Counted from the stretch's first letter, positions 44,691 to 53,696 are shown. The stretch: 64,000 bases of DNA from Salinisphaera sp002433465 (GCF_040361435.1 NZ_APNL01000016.1:38142-102141), one strand, 5' to 3'. Numbers and translations are program-made. The notes: generated from the sequence alone by a model not told the origin.

Positions 44691-45284
44691 ATGTTTACTG
44701 GCATCATCAAGGGCCTTGGCCGGGTCGCGGCCCTCGAGGCCCAGGGCGGCGATACGCGCATCGTGATCGACGCCGCGCAAACGGATCTGGGCACGGTAGC
44801 GCTCGGCGACAGCATCGCGGTGAATGGCGTGTGCCTGACCGCGGTTGCGCTCGACGGCGCGACGTTTGCCGCCGACGTGTCGACAGAAACCCTGTCGCTG
44901 ACCACGCTGGGCGCGCTCGAGGTGGGCAGCGCGGTGAATCTCGAGGGTGCGCTGCGCGCGGGCGAACCGCTGGGCGGGCATATGGTGTCCGGCCATGTCG
45001 ACGGCTTCGGCGTGCTGGAGGCGCGTGAGCAGGATGCGCGCTCCTGGCGGCTGGTGTTTTCGGTGCCGCCCCATCTCAGCCGTTTTTTCGCGCCCAAGGG
45101 GTCGGTGTGCGTCGATGGCATCAGCCTGACCGTCAACGAGGTCGAGGGCGATCGTTTCGGGGTGAATATCGTGCCGCATACGATGTCGCACACGACCCTG
45201 GGCGAGCGCGCGGTGGGCGACCGCGTCAATCTGGAAATCGACGTGATCGCGCGTTATCTCGCGCGCCTGGTCGAAACCCGCTAG
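44691..45284 (+). CDS. ribE: Riboflavin synthase alpha chain
   Basis: A 197-residue enzyme made of two lumazine-binding barrels. MFTGIIKGLGRVAAL starts the first; VNGVCLTAVAL and GGHMVSGHVDGFG lie in it, and SVCVDGISLTVNEV in the second. It dismutates two 6,7-dimethyl-8-ribityllumazine into riboflavin. It is tightly linked to ribD. Confidence 0.95.
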   Translation: MFTGIIKGLGRVAALEAQGGDTRIVIDAAQTDLGTVALGDSIAVNGVCLTAVALDGATFAADVSTETLSLTTLGALEVGSAVNLEGALRAGEPLGGHMVSGHVDGFGVLEAREQDARSWRLVFSVPPHLSRFFAPKGSVCVDGISLTVNEVEGDRFGVNIVPHTMSHTTLGERAVGDRVNLEIDVIARYLARLVETR

Positions 45285-45399
45285 CGCCTTTCGTCACCAG
45301 CCCGCGCGGCAATCGTTGCCTGCGGTGCTAGACTGCGCCGCGGCGTGCGAGGCCGCGCCTGTTCTCGCGTTCGCGTAACGCCCTTGCAAGGAGCCCGGT

Positions 45400-46527
45400 A
45401 TGGCCATCAGCCCGATCGAAGACGTCGTCGACGACATGCGCAATGGACGCATGGTCATCATGCTCGACGATGCCAACCGCGAAAACGAGGGCGACCTGAT
45501 CATGGCTGCCGAATGCGTGCGCCCCGAAGATATCAACTTCATGGCCCGCTATGGCCGCGGGCTGATCTGTTTGACCCTCACGCGTGAGCGCTGTCGGCAA
45601 CTGCATCTACCGCTGATGGTGGCCGCCAGCGACGAAGCCCAGTCGACCAATTTCACCCTCTCGATCGAGGCCGCCGAAGGCGTGACCACCGGGATTTCGG
45701 CACACGACCGTGCCCAGACCGTTCGTGCCGCGGTCAAGCGCGATGCCCAGCCTTCGGACCTGGTCCAGCCGGGGCATATCTTTCCGCTGATGTCGCAGCC
45801 CGGCGGCACTCTGGCACGCGCCGGGCACACGGAAGCGGGCTGCGATCTTGCCCGGCTTGCCGGCCTCGAGCCGTCGTCGGTGATTGTGGAAATCCTCAAC
45901 GAAGACGGCACCATGGCTCGGTTGCCGGACCTGGAAGCATTCGCGGCCGAGCACGATATCAAGCTCGGCACGATCGCCGACCTGATCCGTTATCGCATCG
46001 AACACGAGCGGACCGTGGTGCGGGTGACCGAGTCGCAGGTGGATACCGAGTTCGGCCCGTTCACGCTGTACTCCTTCGAAGACGAAGTGGACAAGGTGCT
46101 GCATTTCGCCATGGTGCGCGGCACCATCGACGCGGAAACGCCGACGCTGGTGCGTGTGCACGTGCGCAACACCCTGGCCGACATGCTCGGCGTGCGCCAC
46201 GGTGATTTTGGCTGGCCGTTGCGGGATACGCTGGCCCGCGTGGCCGAAGAGGGCTGTGGCGTGGTCGTGGTTCTGCGCAAGCCGGAAACCGCGCGCGAGC
46301 TCATCGAGCGTATCCGTATCGTCGAGGGCAAGGTGCCGCCGCATGCCCCGGACGGGGTCGGCGACGAAAGCCGTATCCTGCGCACTTACGGCGTGGGCGC
46401 GCAGATTCTCACGGATCTCGGCGTACGCCGCATGCGCGTGCTGTCGGCACCGATGCGCCTGCAGGGCATTTCCGGCTTCGGGCTGGAAGTGGTCGAATAC
46501 GTTCAAGGCAACGACGACGCGGAATAA
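45400..46527 (+). CDS. ribB: 3,4-dihydroxy-2-butanone 4-phosphate synthase fused to a degenerate GTP cyclohydrolase II-like domain
   Basis: A 375-residue RibBA-type protein. The N-terminal DHBP synthase (about 1-200) has MLDDANRENEGDLIMAAE, the Mg2+-binding DANREN motif, and GHTEAGCDLARLA. The C-terminal region looks like GTP cyclohydrolase II, but the C-x10-C-x-C zinc cysteines of RibA are missing: the region reads RVHVRNTLADMLGVRHGDF. It therefore probably lacks cyclohydrolase activity, and a separate ribA is expected elsewhere. It lies 115 bases after ribE and 50 before ribH. Confidence 0.93.
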   Translation: MAISPIEDVVDDMRNGRMVIMLDDANRENEGDLIMAAECVRPEDINFMARYGRGLICLTLTRERCRQLHLPLMVAASDEAQSTNFTLSIEAAEGVTTGISAHDRAQTVRAAVKRDAQPSDLVQPGHIFPLMSQPGGTLARAGHTEAGCDLARLAGLEPSSVIVEILNEDGTMARLPDLEAFAAEHDIKLGTIADLIRYRIEHERTVVRVTESQVDTEFGPFTLYSFEDEVDKVLHFAMVRGTIDAETPTLVRVHVRNTLADMLGVRHGDFGWPLRDTLARVAEEGCGVVVVLRKPETARELIERIRIVEGKVPPHAPDGVGDESRILRTYGVGAQILTDLGVRRMRVLSAPMRLQGISGFGLEVVEYVQGNDDAE

Positions 46528-46577
46528 GCCGCGGTCGTCGTGCAATAATATCGATCGGAATCAAAAGGGCCGCCATC

Positions 46578-47048
46578 ATGCGCAGCATTCAAGGAGAATT
46601 CGACGGCGACGGCTTGCGTCTCGCCATCGTGTGTACCCGCTGGAACGACGACATCGTCGACCGTCTGGTCGACGGCGCGCTCGACGTGCTCAACGACTGT
46701 GGCGTGGATGACAACGACATCACGCTGGTGCGGGTCCCGGGCGCGTTCGAGCTGCCGCTGGCGGTCGACCGCCTCGCCGAGCGCGATGAATACGACGGCA
46801 TCATCGCGCTGGGCGCGGTGATCCGCGGCGAGACGCCGCATTTCGATTTCGTCGCCGGCGAGTGTGCCAAGGGCCTGTCGGCCACCGCACTCGAATACGG
46901 CGTGCCGGTGGGTTTTGGTGTGATCACCGCCGACAACGCCGAGCAGGCGGATGCGCGTGCCCAGCCGGACGAAGACCACAACAAGGGCGCAGAAGCCGCG
47001 AGCGCCGTGGTCGAAATGGCCTCGCTGCTGCGCATGATCGCGGAATAG
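46578..47048 (+). CDS. ribH: 6,7-dimethyl-8-ribityllumazine synthase
   Basis: A 156-residue lumazine synthase, forming shells or pentamers. VPGAFELPLAVDRLA and ALGAVIRGETPHFDFV (with the catalytic His) are diagnostic. It joins dihydroxybutanone phosphate with the RibD product, giving the substrate of RibE. nusB follows after 20 bases. Confidence 0.95.
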   Translation: MRSIQGEFDGDGLRLAIVCTRWNDDIVDRLVDGALDVLNDCGVDDNDITLVRVPGAFELPLAVDRLAERDEYDGIIALGAVIRGETPHFDFVAGECAKGLSATALEYGVPVGFGVITADNAEQADARAQPDEDHNKGAEAASAVVEMASLLRMIAE

Positions 47049-47068
47049 GCGAGCCGAGAGATATCCAC

Positions 47069-47584
47069 GTGATCATCAGCGACGATCAGGTCCAGTACGA
47101 ATCGCAGGAAGAGGATCGCCCCGAGCAGGACGAACTCCCCACACCGGCGCGTATCCCCGGCGGCGCCCGTATCCGCGCGCGCATGGCCGCCGTGCAGGCG
47201 ATCTACCAATGGCGCATGAGCGGCACCGATCTGGGCGAGCTGATTCTGCAATTTGCCCAGGCCGGGCGGCTGCGCGAACTCGATCGCGAATATTTCGAGA
47301 CGCTGCTGCGCGGCGTCGTCTACGACGTGAGTGCGCTCGAAGCCGCCTTCGACCCTTACTTGAGCCGGCCGGCGGTACAGCTGGACCCGGTGGAATACGC
47401 GATTCTGCTGCTGGCCACCTTCGAGTTGCGTGACCGTATCGAAATTCCGTTTGCCGCGATCATCAACGAAGCCACCAACCTCGCCAAGACCTTCGGGGCC
47501 ACCGACGGGCACCGTTTCATCAACGGCGTTCTCGATGCGACTGCCCGCTCCCTGCGCGCCAACGAGGTCGGCGCCCGCAAGTAA
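47069..47584 (+). CDS. nusB: Transcription antitermination factor NusB
   Basis: A 171-residue helical RNA-binding protein that works with NusE (S10) on boxA of rRNA leaders. ARMAAVQAIYQWRMSG starts the conserved domain and AIINEATNLAKTFGATDGHRFINGVLD ends it (helices of the C-terminal half). The first ~30 residues are acidic and Gln/Glu-rich, longer than in E. coli (139 residues in total). I chose GTG at 47069 after ribH; an open frame further up lies inside ribH. Confidence 0.93.
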   Translation: MIISDDQVQYESQEEDRPEQDELPTPARIPGGARIRARMAAVQAIYQWRMSGTDLGELILQFAQAGRLRELDREYFETLLRGVVYDVSALEAAFDPYLSRPAVQLDPVEYAILLLATFELRDRIEIPFAAIINEATNLAKTFGATDGHRFINGVLDATARSLRANEVGARK

Positions 47585-47592
47585 GGTGCCCC

Positions 47593-48540
47593 GTGCGTGA
47601 ATTCGCGCTCATCGAGCGGCTTGCACAACGCCTGGGCAGCGGTCGGGCCGATACGCGGTTGGGCATTGGCGACGACGCGGCGCTGATCGCACCCCCGGCC
47701 GGCCAGGAACTGGCGATTACCACCGATACGCTCATCGCCGGGCGTCATTTCCCGTTCGAGACGCCAGCCTTCGATATCGGCTACAAGGCCCTCGCGGTCA
47801 ACCTCTCTGATCTCGCGGCCATGGGGGCGGACCCGGCCTGGGTCACGATCGCACTCTCGGCGCCCAAGCTGTCGGCCGACTGGTGCGATGCGCTGCTCGA
47901 CGGCGCGCTCGCAGCGATCGGCGATCACCCGGTGGATATCGTCGGCGGCGATACCACTCGTGGCGAGTTGTCGCTCACCATCACCGCCATCGGCTGTCTG
48001 CCGGCCGGCCGGGCGCTGCGACGCAGCGCCGCCCGTGTAGGCGATTTGATTGCCGTGACCGGCACGCTCGGCGACGCGGCCTTCGGGCTGCAGTGCTGGC
48101 CCATGCGCGATCGCGCCAGCGACGACCAGCGCTTCTGTATCGACCGTCTGGCGCGGCCGCAATGGCGGCCGGGCGCGGCGCTGCGCGGGCTGGCGAACGC
48201 GGCGATCGACCTATCCGACGGCCTGGCGGCCGATCTGGGCCATATTCTCGCGGCCAGCGGGATAGGCGCGCGGCTGGCTATCGATGCCTTGCCAGCATCC
48301 GCTGCGCTGACACGTGCCTGCGATGCGGAAAGCCGGCGCCGCCTGCAATGGTCCGGCGGCGACGATTACGAGCTGTGCATCACCCTCGCCGAGGACCGGC
48401 TCGACTCAGCCCGCGCTGCGCTCGACTGTCCGCTGACCGTGATTGGCACGATCGAGCAACAGCCCGGCCTGCGTGCGTTCGACGATAACGGACAGGCGTG
48501 GGGCCGCGACGGCGAGCGCGGCTGGGATCATTTTAGCTAG
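47593..48540 (+). CDS. thiL: Thiamine-monophosphate kinase
   Basis: A 315-residue PurM-like kinase that makes thiamine diphosphate from the monophosphate. LGIGDDAALI and TTDTLIAGRHF carry the Mg/ATP aspartates; AVNLSDLAAMGADP and DLSDGLAADLGH complete the active site. GTG at 47593 starts 8 bases after nusB. pgpA, often next, is absent; an opposing ankyrin gene follows. Confidence 0.93.
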   Translation: MREFALIERLAQRLGSGRADTRLGIGDDAALIAPPAGQELAITTDTLIAGRHFPFETPAFDIGYKALAVNLSDLAAMGADPAWVTIALSAPKLSADWCDALLDGALAAIGDHPVDIVGGDTTRGELSLTITAIGCLPAGRALRRSAARVGDLIAVTGTLGDAAFGLQCWPMRDRASDDQRFCIDRLARPQWRPGAALRGLANAAIDLSDGLAADLGHILAASGIGARLAIDALPASAALTRACDAESRRRLQWSGGDDYELCITLAEDRLDSARAALDCPLTVIGTIEQQPGLRAFDDNGQAWGRDGERGWDHFS

Positions 48541-48569
48541 CAGGTCAGCACGGGGTTGGCGGGCCGGTT

Positions 48570-49820
48570 TCAGCGTCCGCAGGCCGGTTGAAAACCCAGT
48601 GTGCAGGCGCGTTCGAAGTAGCCATTGGCTTTCGTAACGTCGCCGAGCCCATCGCGGCTTTCAGCCATAAGGAACAACGCGCGCGGATTGTCGGGCTGAT
48701 TTTCCAGCAGCGGCTGGAGCGCGCCAATTGCGCGCTCGTAGTTGCCGTCGTCGACGTAGAGCCGGGCAAGTGCTTCCTGTGCCGCGGCATGGGCGGGTTT
48801 CAAGGCAGTGGCCTGGCGGTAGTCCTGTTCCGCCTGAGCGCGCTCGCCTTTGGCGGAAAACGCCTCGCCCCGGCGGTAGTAGGCTTCGGCGCGGTCGGCC
48901 TGCAGGGCGATGGCGGCACTGAACTGGTCGATCGCGCGATCAAAGTTCGCGTCGGCCAGCGCCTGGCGCCCGTGCTTCATGGCGGCATCGGCGGCATAGC
49001 GTTTGTAGCCGCTTGCGCCGTTGCCAACGAGCAGGGCCGCGATATCACGCCGATCGTGATTGAGCGCATAGGCCAGCGGCACAATGCCGCCGGCGCCAGC
49101 CTCCGGGTTCGCGCCACGGGCCAGCAGCAGGCGCACCGCGTTTTCATGGGCGCCGATCACGGCCTGGAATAGCGCGGTGCGTCCCTGATCGTTACGGGCC
49201 TCGATATCGGCGCCCAGGTCGAGCAGGTAGCGGATCATCGGTTGGTGGCCCGAGCGCGCTGCCATGATAAGCGGGGTGTTGTGCTTGTGGTCGGGTCGAG
49301 TGGGGTCGGCTCCGGCGGCGACCAGAATATGGGCGATTTCGGTATTGCCCTGTTGCGGCTGCCAGGCGGCGACCCAGAGTGGTGTCTGCTCCCACTTGTT
49401 GGCGGCATTGGGCTGGGCGCCGGCCGCGATCAGTGCCCGCGCGATCGCCGGGTGGTAGGCCTCGGCGGCCCAGTGCAGGGCGGTGAAGCCGTTGCGCCCA
49501 TCGCGCGCCTCAAGCTGGGCGTCGCGTTGGAGCAGCGCGCGTACAACCGTCAGGCTGCCATATTCGGCGGCGATGTTGAGCGGGGTCTGGCCGGCCGGCG
49601 TGCGCAGGTTTGCCGACAGGCCCTCGTCGAGCGCGGTGACAAGCGCGCCTGCGTCGTCGCGCGCCGCGGCGTAATGCAGGCAATGCCAGCCGGCGTGCTG
49701 CTCGCGTACCGTATCGATTGCGCGCTCGACCATGCACGCCGCATCGCGATACGGGTCCAGCGTGAGGGCTGTGAGTATTCCGGCGACGGCCAACACGACG
49801 ATGGCCAATATCGTTTTCAT
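48570..49820 (-). CDS. Membrane-anchored ankyrin-repeat and TPR protein
   Basis: A 416-residue protein (start ATG 49820; ATG 49829 is an alternative). A single N-terminal hydrophobic stretch (TILAIVVLAVAGILTAL) looks like a signal anchor or signal peptide. Five to six ankyrin repeats follow (about 45-265), such as GQTPLNIAAEYGSLTVVRAL and KHNTPLIMAARSGHQPM. At the C-terminus there are TPR-like repeats (about 275-410), for example RAEAYYRRGEAFSAKGERAQ. Both are protein-binding repeats, so a periplasmic scaffold is likely (inference). It is transcribed against the riboflavin-thiL operon and away from cysS. Confidence 0.8.
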   Translation of the reverse strand: MKTILAIVVLAVAGILTALTLDPYRDAACMVERAIDTVREQHAGWHCLHYAAARDDAGALVTALDEGLSANLRTPAGQTPLNIAAEYGSLTVVRALLQRDAQLEARDGRNGFTALHWAAEAYHPAIARALIAAGAQPNAANKWEQTPLWVAAWQPQQGNTEIAHILVAAGADPTRPDHKHNTPLIMAARSGHQPMIRYLLDLGADIEARNDQGRTALFQAVIGAHENAVRLLLARGANPEAGAGGIVPLAYALNHDRRDIAALLVGNGASGYKRYAADAAMKHGRQALADANFDRAIDQFSAAIALQADRAEAYYRRGEAFSAKGERAQAEQDYRQATALKPAHAAAQEALARLYVDDGNYERAIGALQPLLENQPDNPRALFLMAESRDGLGDVTKANGYFERACTLGFQPACGR

Positions 49821-49923
49821 GGCTTCCATATTAGTGCATACGCAGACCGCCACGGGCGCATGGCTTGTGCGAGCCGGTAGACTGTGCCGCTCGGTTCGTC
49901 TCACCTATCGACGTTTTCGCCCC

Positions 49924-51312
49924 ATGATTGAACTGCACGACAGCCTCAGCGGCCAACGCCAGCCCCTCAAGACTCTGGAGCCGGATCATGTGCGGCTTTA
50001 TGTTTGTGGTGTAACCGCTTACGACTATTGCCATCTTGGGCATGCGCGCGTGATGATCGTGTTCGATATGTTCGTGCGTTATCTGCGTGCGCTGGGCTGG
50101 CGGGTGACCTATGTACGCAACGTCACCGATATCGACGACAAGATCATCAAGCGCGCGAATGAAACCGGCGATACGCCCGAGGCGATCGCAGAGCGCTTCA
50201 CCCGCTTCATGCGCGAAGACGAGGCCGCGCTCGGCCTGACGGCGCCCACGCTCGAGCCGACCGCGACCGGCCATGTCGACCAGATCATTGCCATGATCGA
50301 GCGTTTGATCGACAACGGCGCCGCCTATGCCGGCGACAACGGCGACGTCTACTACGACGTGAGCACGTTCGACAGCTATGGCGCGCTGTCCGGGCGGCGT
50401 CTGGCCGATCTGCGCGCCGGCGAACGGATTGCCGTGAACGAGGCCAAGACCGATCCGCTCGACTTCGTACTCTGGAAAGCAGCCAAGCCCGAAGAGCCGA
50501 GCTGGGATTCGCCCTGGGGCTCGGGCCGGCCGGGCTGGCATATCGAATGCTCGGCCATGTCCACCCATTGCCTGGGCGCGAGTTTCGATATCCATGGCGG
50601 CGGGCTGGACCTGCAGTTCCCGCACCACGAAAACGAGATCGCACAGAGCGAGGCGGCGACCGGCCAGCGCTATGTCACGACCTGGATGCATAACGGCTTC
50701 GTAACCGTCGACGACGAGAAGATGTCGAAGTCGCTCGGCAACTTCCTGACCATTCGCGACGTGCTGGCCCATTACGACGCGGAAACCGTGCGTTATTTCG
50801 TGCTGTCGACGCACTATCGCAGCCCGCTGGCCTACAACGCGGATGCCATGGATGCCGCCACCAGCGCGCTGTCGCGGCTTTATACGGCCCTGCGCGACGT
50901 TGAACCCGGCGATGGGCAAAGCGATATCGCGGATGCCTTTGAAGCACGCTTTACCGACGCCATGGCCGATGACCTGAATACGCCGGCCGCGATTGCCGTG
51001 CTGTTCGAAATGGCGCGCGATTGCCAACGACTCAAACAGGAGGAACGAGAAACCGCTGCCGCGATCGCCGCCCGGCTGCGCACGCTGGCCGGGCGAATCG
51101 GCCTGTTGGAACAGTCGCCCCAGGCGTTCCTGCAGGGCCAGGCCGGCGAGGGCGATCTGAGCGCGGACACCATCGAGGCCATGCTCCAGGCGCGCCGCGA
51201 AGCGCGGGCCGAAAAGAATTTCGCCCGCGCCGATGCGATTCGCGACGAACTCACCGCCCAGGGCATCGTATTGGAAGACGGCCCCGACGGTACGCTCTGG
51301 CGGCGCAGCTGA
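49924..51312 (+). CDS. cysS: Cysteinyl-tRNA synthetase
   Basis: A 462-residue class I synthetase. YVCGVTAYDYCHLGHAR holds the HIGH-type motif (HLGH) and one zinc Cys; WHIECSAMSTHCLG and HHENEIAQSEA complete the zinc site; DDEKMSKSLGN is KMSKS. I chose ATG at 49924 because the family starts MIELHDSLSGQ; the frame extends upstream into the divergent gene region. folD lies just 7 bases after its stop on the other strand. Confidence 0.95.
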   Translation: MIELHDSLSGQRQPLKTLEPDHVRLYVCGVTAYDYCHLGHARVMIVFDMFVRYLRALGWRVTYVRNVTDIDDKIIKRANETGDTPEAIAERFTRFMREDEAALGLTAPTLEPTATGHVDQIIAMIERLIDNGAAYAGDNGDVYYDVSTFDSYGALSGRRLADLRAGERIAVNEAKTDPLDFVLWKAAKPEEPSWDSPWGSGRPGWHIECSAMSTHCLGASFDIHGGGLDLQFPHHENEIAQSEAATGQRYVTTWMHNGFVTVDDEKMSKSLGNFLTIRDVLAHYDAETVRYFVLSTHYRSPLAYNADAMDAATSALSRLYTALRDVEPGDGQSDIADAFEARFTDAMADDLNTPAAIAVLFEMARDCQRLKQEERETAAAIAARLRTLAGRIGLLEQSPQAFLQGQAGEGDLSADTIEAMLQARREARAEKNFARADAIRDELTAQGIVLEDGPDGTLWRRS

Positions 51313-51319
51313 GCGCGGC

Positions 51320-52189
51320 CTAGTCGGCCCGTTCTGCCTGTTCGCGCAGCTCGGCCGCGCGCAGGGTGTTGCTCATGAGCATGGCTACGGTCATCGGCCC
51401 GACGCCGCCGGGCACCGGCGTGATCCATGCCGCGCGCTCGGCGGCGGTGTCGAACTCGACGTCGCCCACGAGCTTGCCGGAATCGAGCCGGTTCATGCCG
51501 ACGTCGATCACGGTGGCCCCTTCGCGGATCCATTCGCCCTTGATCAGGCCCGGTTTGCCGACGCCGACCACCAGGATTTCGGCCTGACCGACTTCGTATT
51601 CGAGATCGCGGGTAAATCGGTGGCAAACGGTAGTGGTCGCGCCCTTGAGCAAGAATTCCAGCGCCATCGGCCGGCCGACGATATTGGAGGCGCCCACGAC
51701 CACGGCCTGGCGGCCGCGAAAGGGTTCGTCGATTGATTCCAGCAGGCGCACGATGCCCAGCGGAGTGCAGGCGCGCAGCTGTGGCACGCGCTGTGCCAGC
51801 CGGCCCACGTTATACGGATGAAAGCCGTCGACGTCCTTGTCGGGGCGCACGCGCTCGATGACCTTCGTCGCATCGATATGCGCCGGCAGGGGCAGCTGTA
51901 CGAGCACGCCGTCGATCTCATCGTCGGCGTTGAAGCGGTCGATCAGCTCAAGCAGCTCGGCCTGCGAGATATCGGCTTCGGGATAGACCGCCTGGGACAC
52001 GAGCCCGGCCTGCTGGCAGGCCTCGATCTTCTTGCCCACATAGATCTTGGACGCCGGATCGCTACCGACAAGAATAACGGCGAGCCCGGGCGCGCGCTGT
52101 CCGCGCGCCAGGCGTGTGTCGACCGCATCGCGTACGGCATGACGAAAATCCTGGGCGATCTGCTTGCCGTCGATAAGGCGGGCGGCCAT
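51320..52189 (-). CDS. folD: Bifunctional methylene-THF dehydrogenase / cyclohydrolase
   Basis: A 289-residue enzyme converting methylene-THF to formyl-THF. LAVILVGSDPASKIYVGKK carries the catalytic Tyr-x3-Lys, DGVLVQLPLPAHID and VVVGASNIVGRPMALEFL (NADP site) follow, and PVPGGVGPMTVAML ends the fold. I chose ATG at 52189 (MAARLIDG); ATG at 52195 is possible. The frame continues upstream through the tRNA-Pro remnant, which is not coding. It pairs functionally with glyA. Confidence 0.95.
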   Translation of the reverse strand: MAARLIDGKQIAQDFRHAVRDAVDTRLARGQRAPGLAVILVGSDPASKIYVGKKIEACQQAGLVSQAVYPEADISQAELLELIDRFNADDEIDGVLVQLPLPAHIDATKVIERVRPDKDVDGFHPYNVGRLAQRVPQLRACTPLGIVRLLESIDEPFRGRQAVVVGASNIVGRPMALEFLLKGATTTVCHRFTRDLEYEVGQAEILVVGVGKPGLIKGEWIREGATVIDVGMNRLDSGKLVGDVEFDTAAERAAWITPVPGGVGPMTVAMLMSNTLRAAELREQAERAD

Positions 52190-52397
52190 GGGCATCAAGG
52201 CGGTTGGGAAAAGTGCGCGGATTTTCGCACGCTCCGCGAAGGGCCACAATTTGGCAGGGCGAATCCAGCCGTCTGCAGGTGATGCTCGCATGCCGGGCGG
52301 CGACCAGATAGAATCCGCCGCCAGCCGATATGTTTGCGTGTCGGTCGCTCGACTTCGCACTGAGGTGAAGCAGCTGCGGCCAGAATGGCTCGCCGCT

Positions 52398-52453
52398 TTG
52401 AGTGAGGAAGAAAACCGGGGTATAGCGCAGTCTGGTAGCGCACCTGCTTTGGG
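52398..52453 (+). repeat. Duplicated leader and 5' half of tRNA-Pro (copy 1)
   Basis: This 56-base segment matches 52586-52642 except for one extra base in the second copy. It includes 18 bases of leader and the tRNA-Pro 5' half through anticodon TGG and the base after it. Copy 1 then continues into unrelated sequence. Confidence 0.9.
52416..52453 (+). pseudogene. Truncated tRNA-Pro (5' half only)
   Basis: The first 38 bases of tRNA-Pro(TGG), identical to the functional gene at 52605, break off inside the anticodon loop. There is no matching T-arm or 3' acceptor strand downstream. It cannot form a functional tRNA. Confidence 0.85.
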
Positions 52454-52454
52454 G

Positions 52455-52472
52455 TTTGTCGTATACGACAAA
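52455..52472. repeat. 18-bp perfect palindrome after the tRNA-Pro fragment
   Basis: TTTGTCGTATACGACAAA is a perfect 18-bp palindrome starting 2 bases after the truncated tRNA-Pro. It could be a recombinase or regulator site, or a scar of insertion. Confidence 0.7.
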
Positions 52473-52604
52473 CGCCGAGGAACGCATGTTTCGAGGCCGG
52501 GTTCCTTGGCGAAGCGCAGCTGAGCCTAGTAACAGACTGCTCGCAGAGCAGGTGCCCGAACATGGCAGAATGCCCGTCGTTGCAGTTGAGTGAGGAAGAG
52601 AAAC

Positions 52605-52681
<77 letters not shown>

Positions 52682-52722
52682 CTCACTGTCCGTCGCCACG
52701 CAAGAGCGACCCACCATTTTTC

Positions 52723-52780
<58 letters not shown>

Positions 52781-52798
<18 letters not shown>

Positions 52799-52863
52799 TT
52801 GCCAGAGTGCGCCGCAGGCGTGCTCTGGCAATGGCCTATCCAACTAGAATTCGAACCAGCGAC
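52781..52863 (+). repeat. 83-bp direct repeat, copy 1 (tRNA-Arg 3' end plus hairpin plus inverted T-arm)
   Basis: This copy begins at base 59 of tRNA-Arg, includes its 3' end, then a long hairpin (52795-52835), a CTATCCAACTAGA stretch, and an inverted copy of the T-arm (52849-52863). It matches 52961-53043 with a single difference (A at 52849 against G at 53029). Confidence 0.95.
52795..52835. repeat. Long imperfect hairpin overlapping the tRNA-Arg CCA end
   Basis: A 19-bp stem with a 3-base loop: GCCATTGCCAGAG pairs with CTCTGGCAATGGC, and an inner TGCGCC pairs with GGCGTG with two G-T pairs. The left arm starts with the encoded GCCA of the tRNA. No T-run follows, so it is not a standard terminator. 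A second copy is at 52975-53015. Confidence 0.85.
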
Positions 52864-53269
52864 AAATAAATGATCATGGTTCGACGGATGCGCGTAGCGC
52901 ATCCGAACAGGGCGGCGTCAGCCGCACTGGCCCGAAGGGCGAGCGGCGCAGCCGCGAGTAATCCAGCCGGGCGCGCCATTGCCAGAGTGCGCCGCAGGCG
53001 TGCTCTGGCAATGGCCTATCCAACTAGAGTTCGAACCAGCGACCCGTGAACGATGTGGGTTCCACGGATGTGCGAGCCGGTAATGCCCGGTGGTTGCCTG
53101 GACCGGTCGCCGCAACCGCCCGCCCGACGCGGCAGATCCGGGCCGGTCGCGGATAAATACCGCGATTGCGCATGCAGGGGGTAGCATCGCGCCACGAACA
53201 TGACTAGAATACGCCGCCTGCGCCGTCGGCGATCCTTGATCGTCACGGATCACGCAGGATGCTTTCGAT
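52799..53269. other. Gene-free stretch between tRNA-Arg and tRNA-His
   Basis: About 470 bases. The first 245 consist of two repeat copies and a unique insert (52864-52960) with a small hairpin, GGATGCGC/GCGCATCC. The rest carries a TAGAAT -10-like box at 53205-53210, likely for tRNA-His. No protein gene was seen. Confidence 0.6.
52961..53043 (+). repeat. 83-bp direct repeat, copy 2 (tRNA-Arg 3' end without the tRNA)
   Basis: This copy starts exactly 180 bases after the first and carries the 18-base tRNA-Arg 3' end, the hairpin (52975-53015) and the inverted T-arm (53029-53043). No tRNA 5' part precedes it, so it is a displaced 3' end, as expected for an attachment-site scar or tandem duplication. 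Weak similarity continues for about 30 bases. Confidence 0.95.
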
Positions 53270-53346
53270 GGTGGGCGTAGCTCAGTTGGTAGAGCCCCGG
53301 ATTGTGATTCCGGTCGTCGTGGGTTCGAGTCCCATCGTCCACCCCA
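53270..53346 (+). tRNA. tRNA-His (anticodon GTG)
   Basis: A 77-nt cloverleaf including the extra 5' G (G-1) opposite C73, diagnostic of tRNA-His. The anticodon stem CCGGA/TCCGG surrounds TTGTGAT. CCCA is encoded at the end. Confidence 0.97.
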
Positions 53347-53446
53347 TCCCTGCCACGGGCAGGTTGGCGAAGGCAGAATCGACGCTTATGATGGCGTCCG
53401 GCGATCGCCCGATCGCCAAAAGTTCCGGCAGCGCCGGATCACGGAT

Positions 53447-53521
<75 letters not shown>

Positions 53522-53696
53522 ATTCCTTGCGCAAGCCTCGCTAGTCCCCGCTTTGGCGGCGCTGCGCGCATCGAGCCGTGGCCAAGCTTCTTGATTTCGT
53601 CTTTCGCGTAGATCTCGAGCCCCTGGCGCTGTTGAATGCCGGCCCAGCGCACCCATTTCCATTGCTGTACATCCGAAAGGACTAAGAGTTGCGGCC

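Larger units (their letters stand above)
52190..52604. other. Gene-free stretch with a tRNA-Pro remnant, upstream of folD
   Basis: About 415 bases between the folD start and the intact tRNA-Pro. It holds the folD promoter region and a partial tRNA-Pro copy (52416-52453) ending in a palindrome, both listed separately. No protein gene was seen. Confidence 0.6.

Noticed and set aside
43016..45399. FMN riboswitch ahead of riboflavin genes
   Set aside because: The gaps are short (30, 2 and 115 bases), and I could not recognise the conserved RFN stems.
53205..53210. Full promoter for tRNA-His
   Set aside because: TAGAAT is a good -10 box, but no matching -35 lies 16-18 bp upstream, so it is not listed as a promoter.
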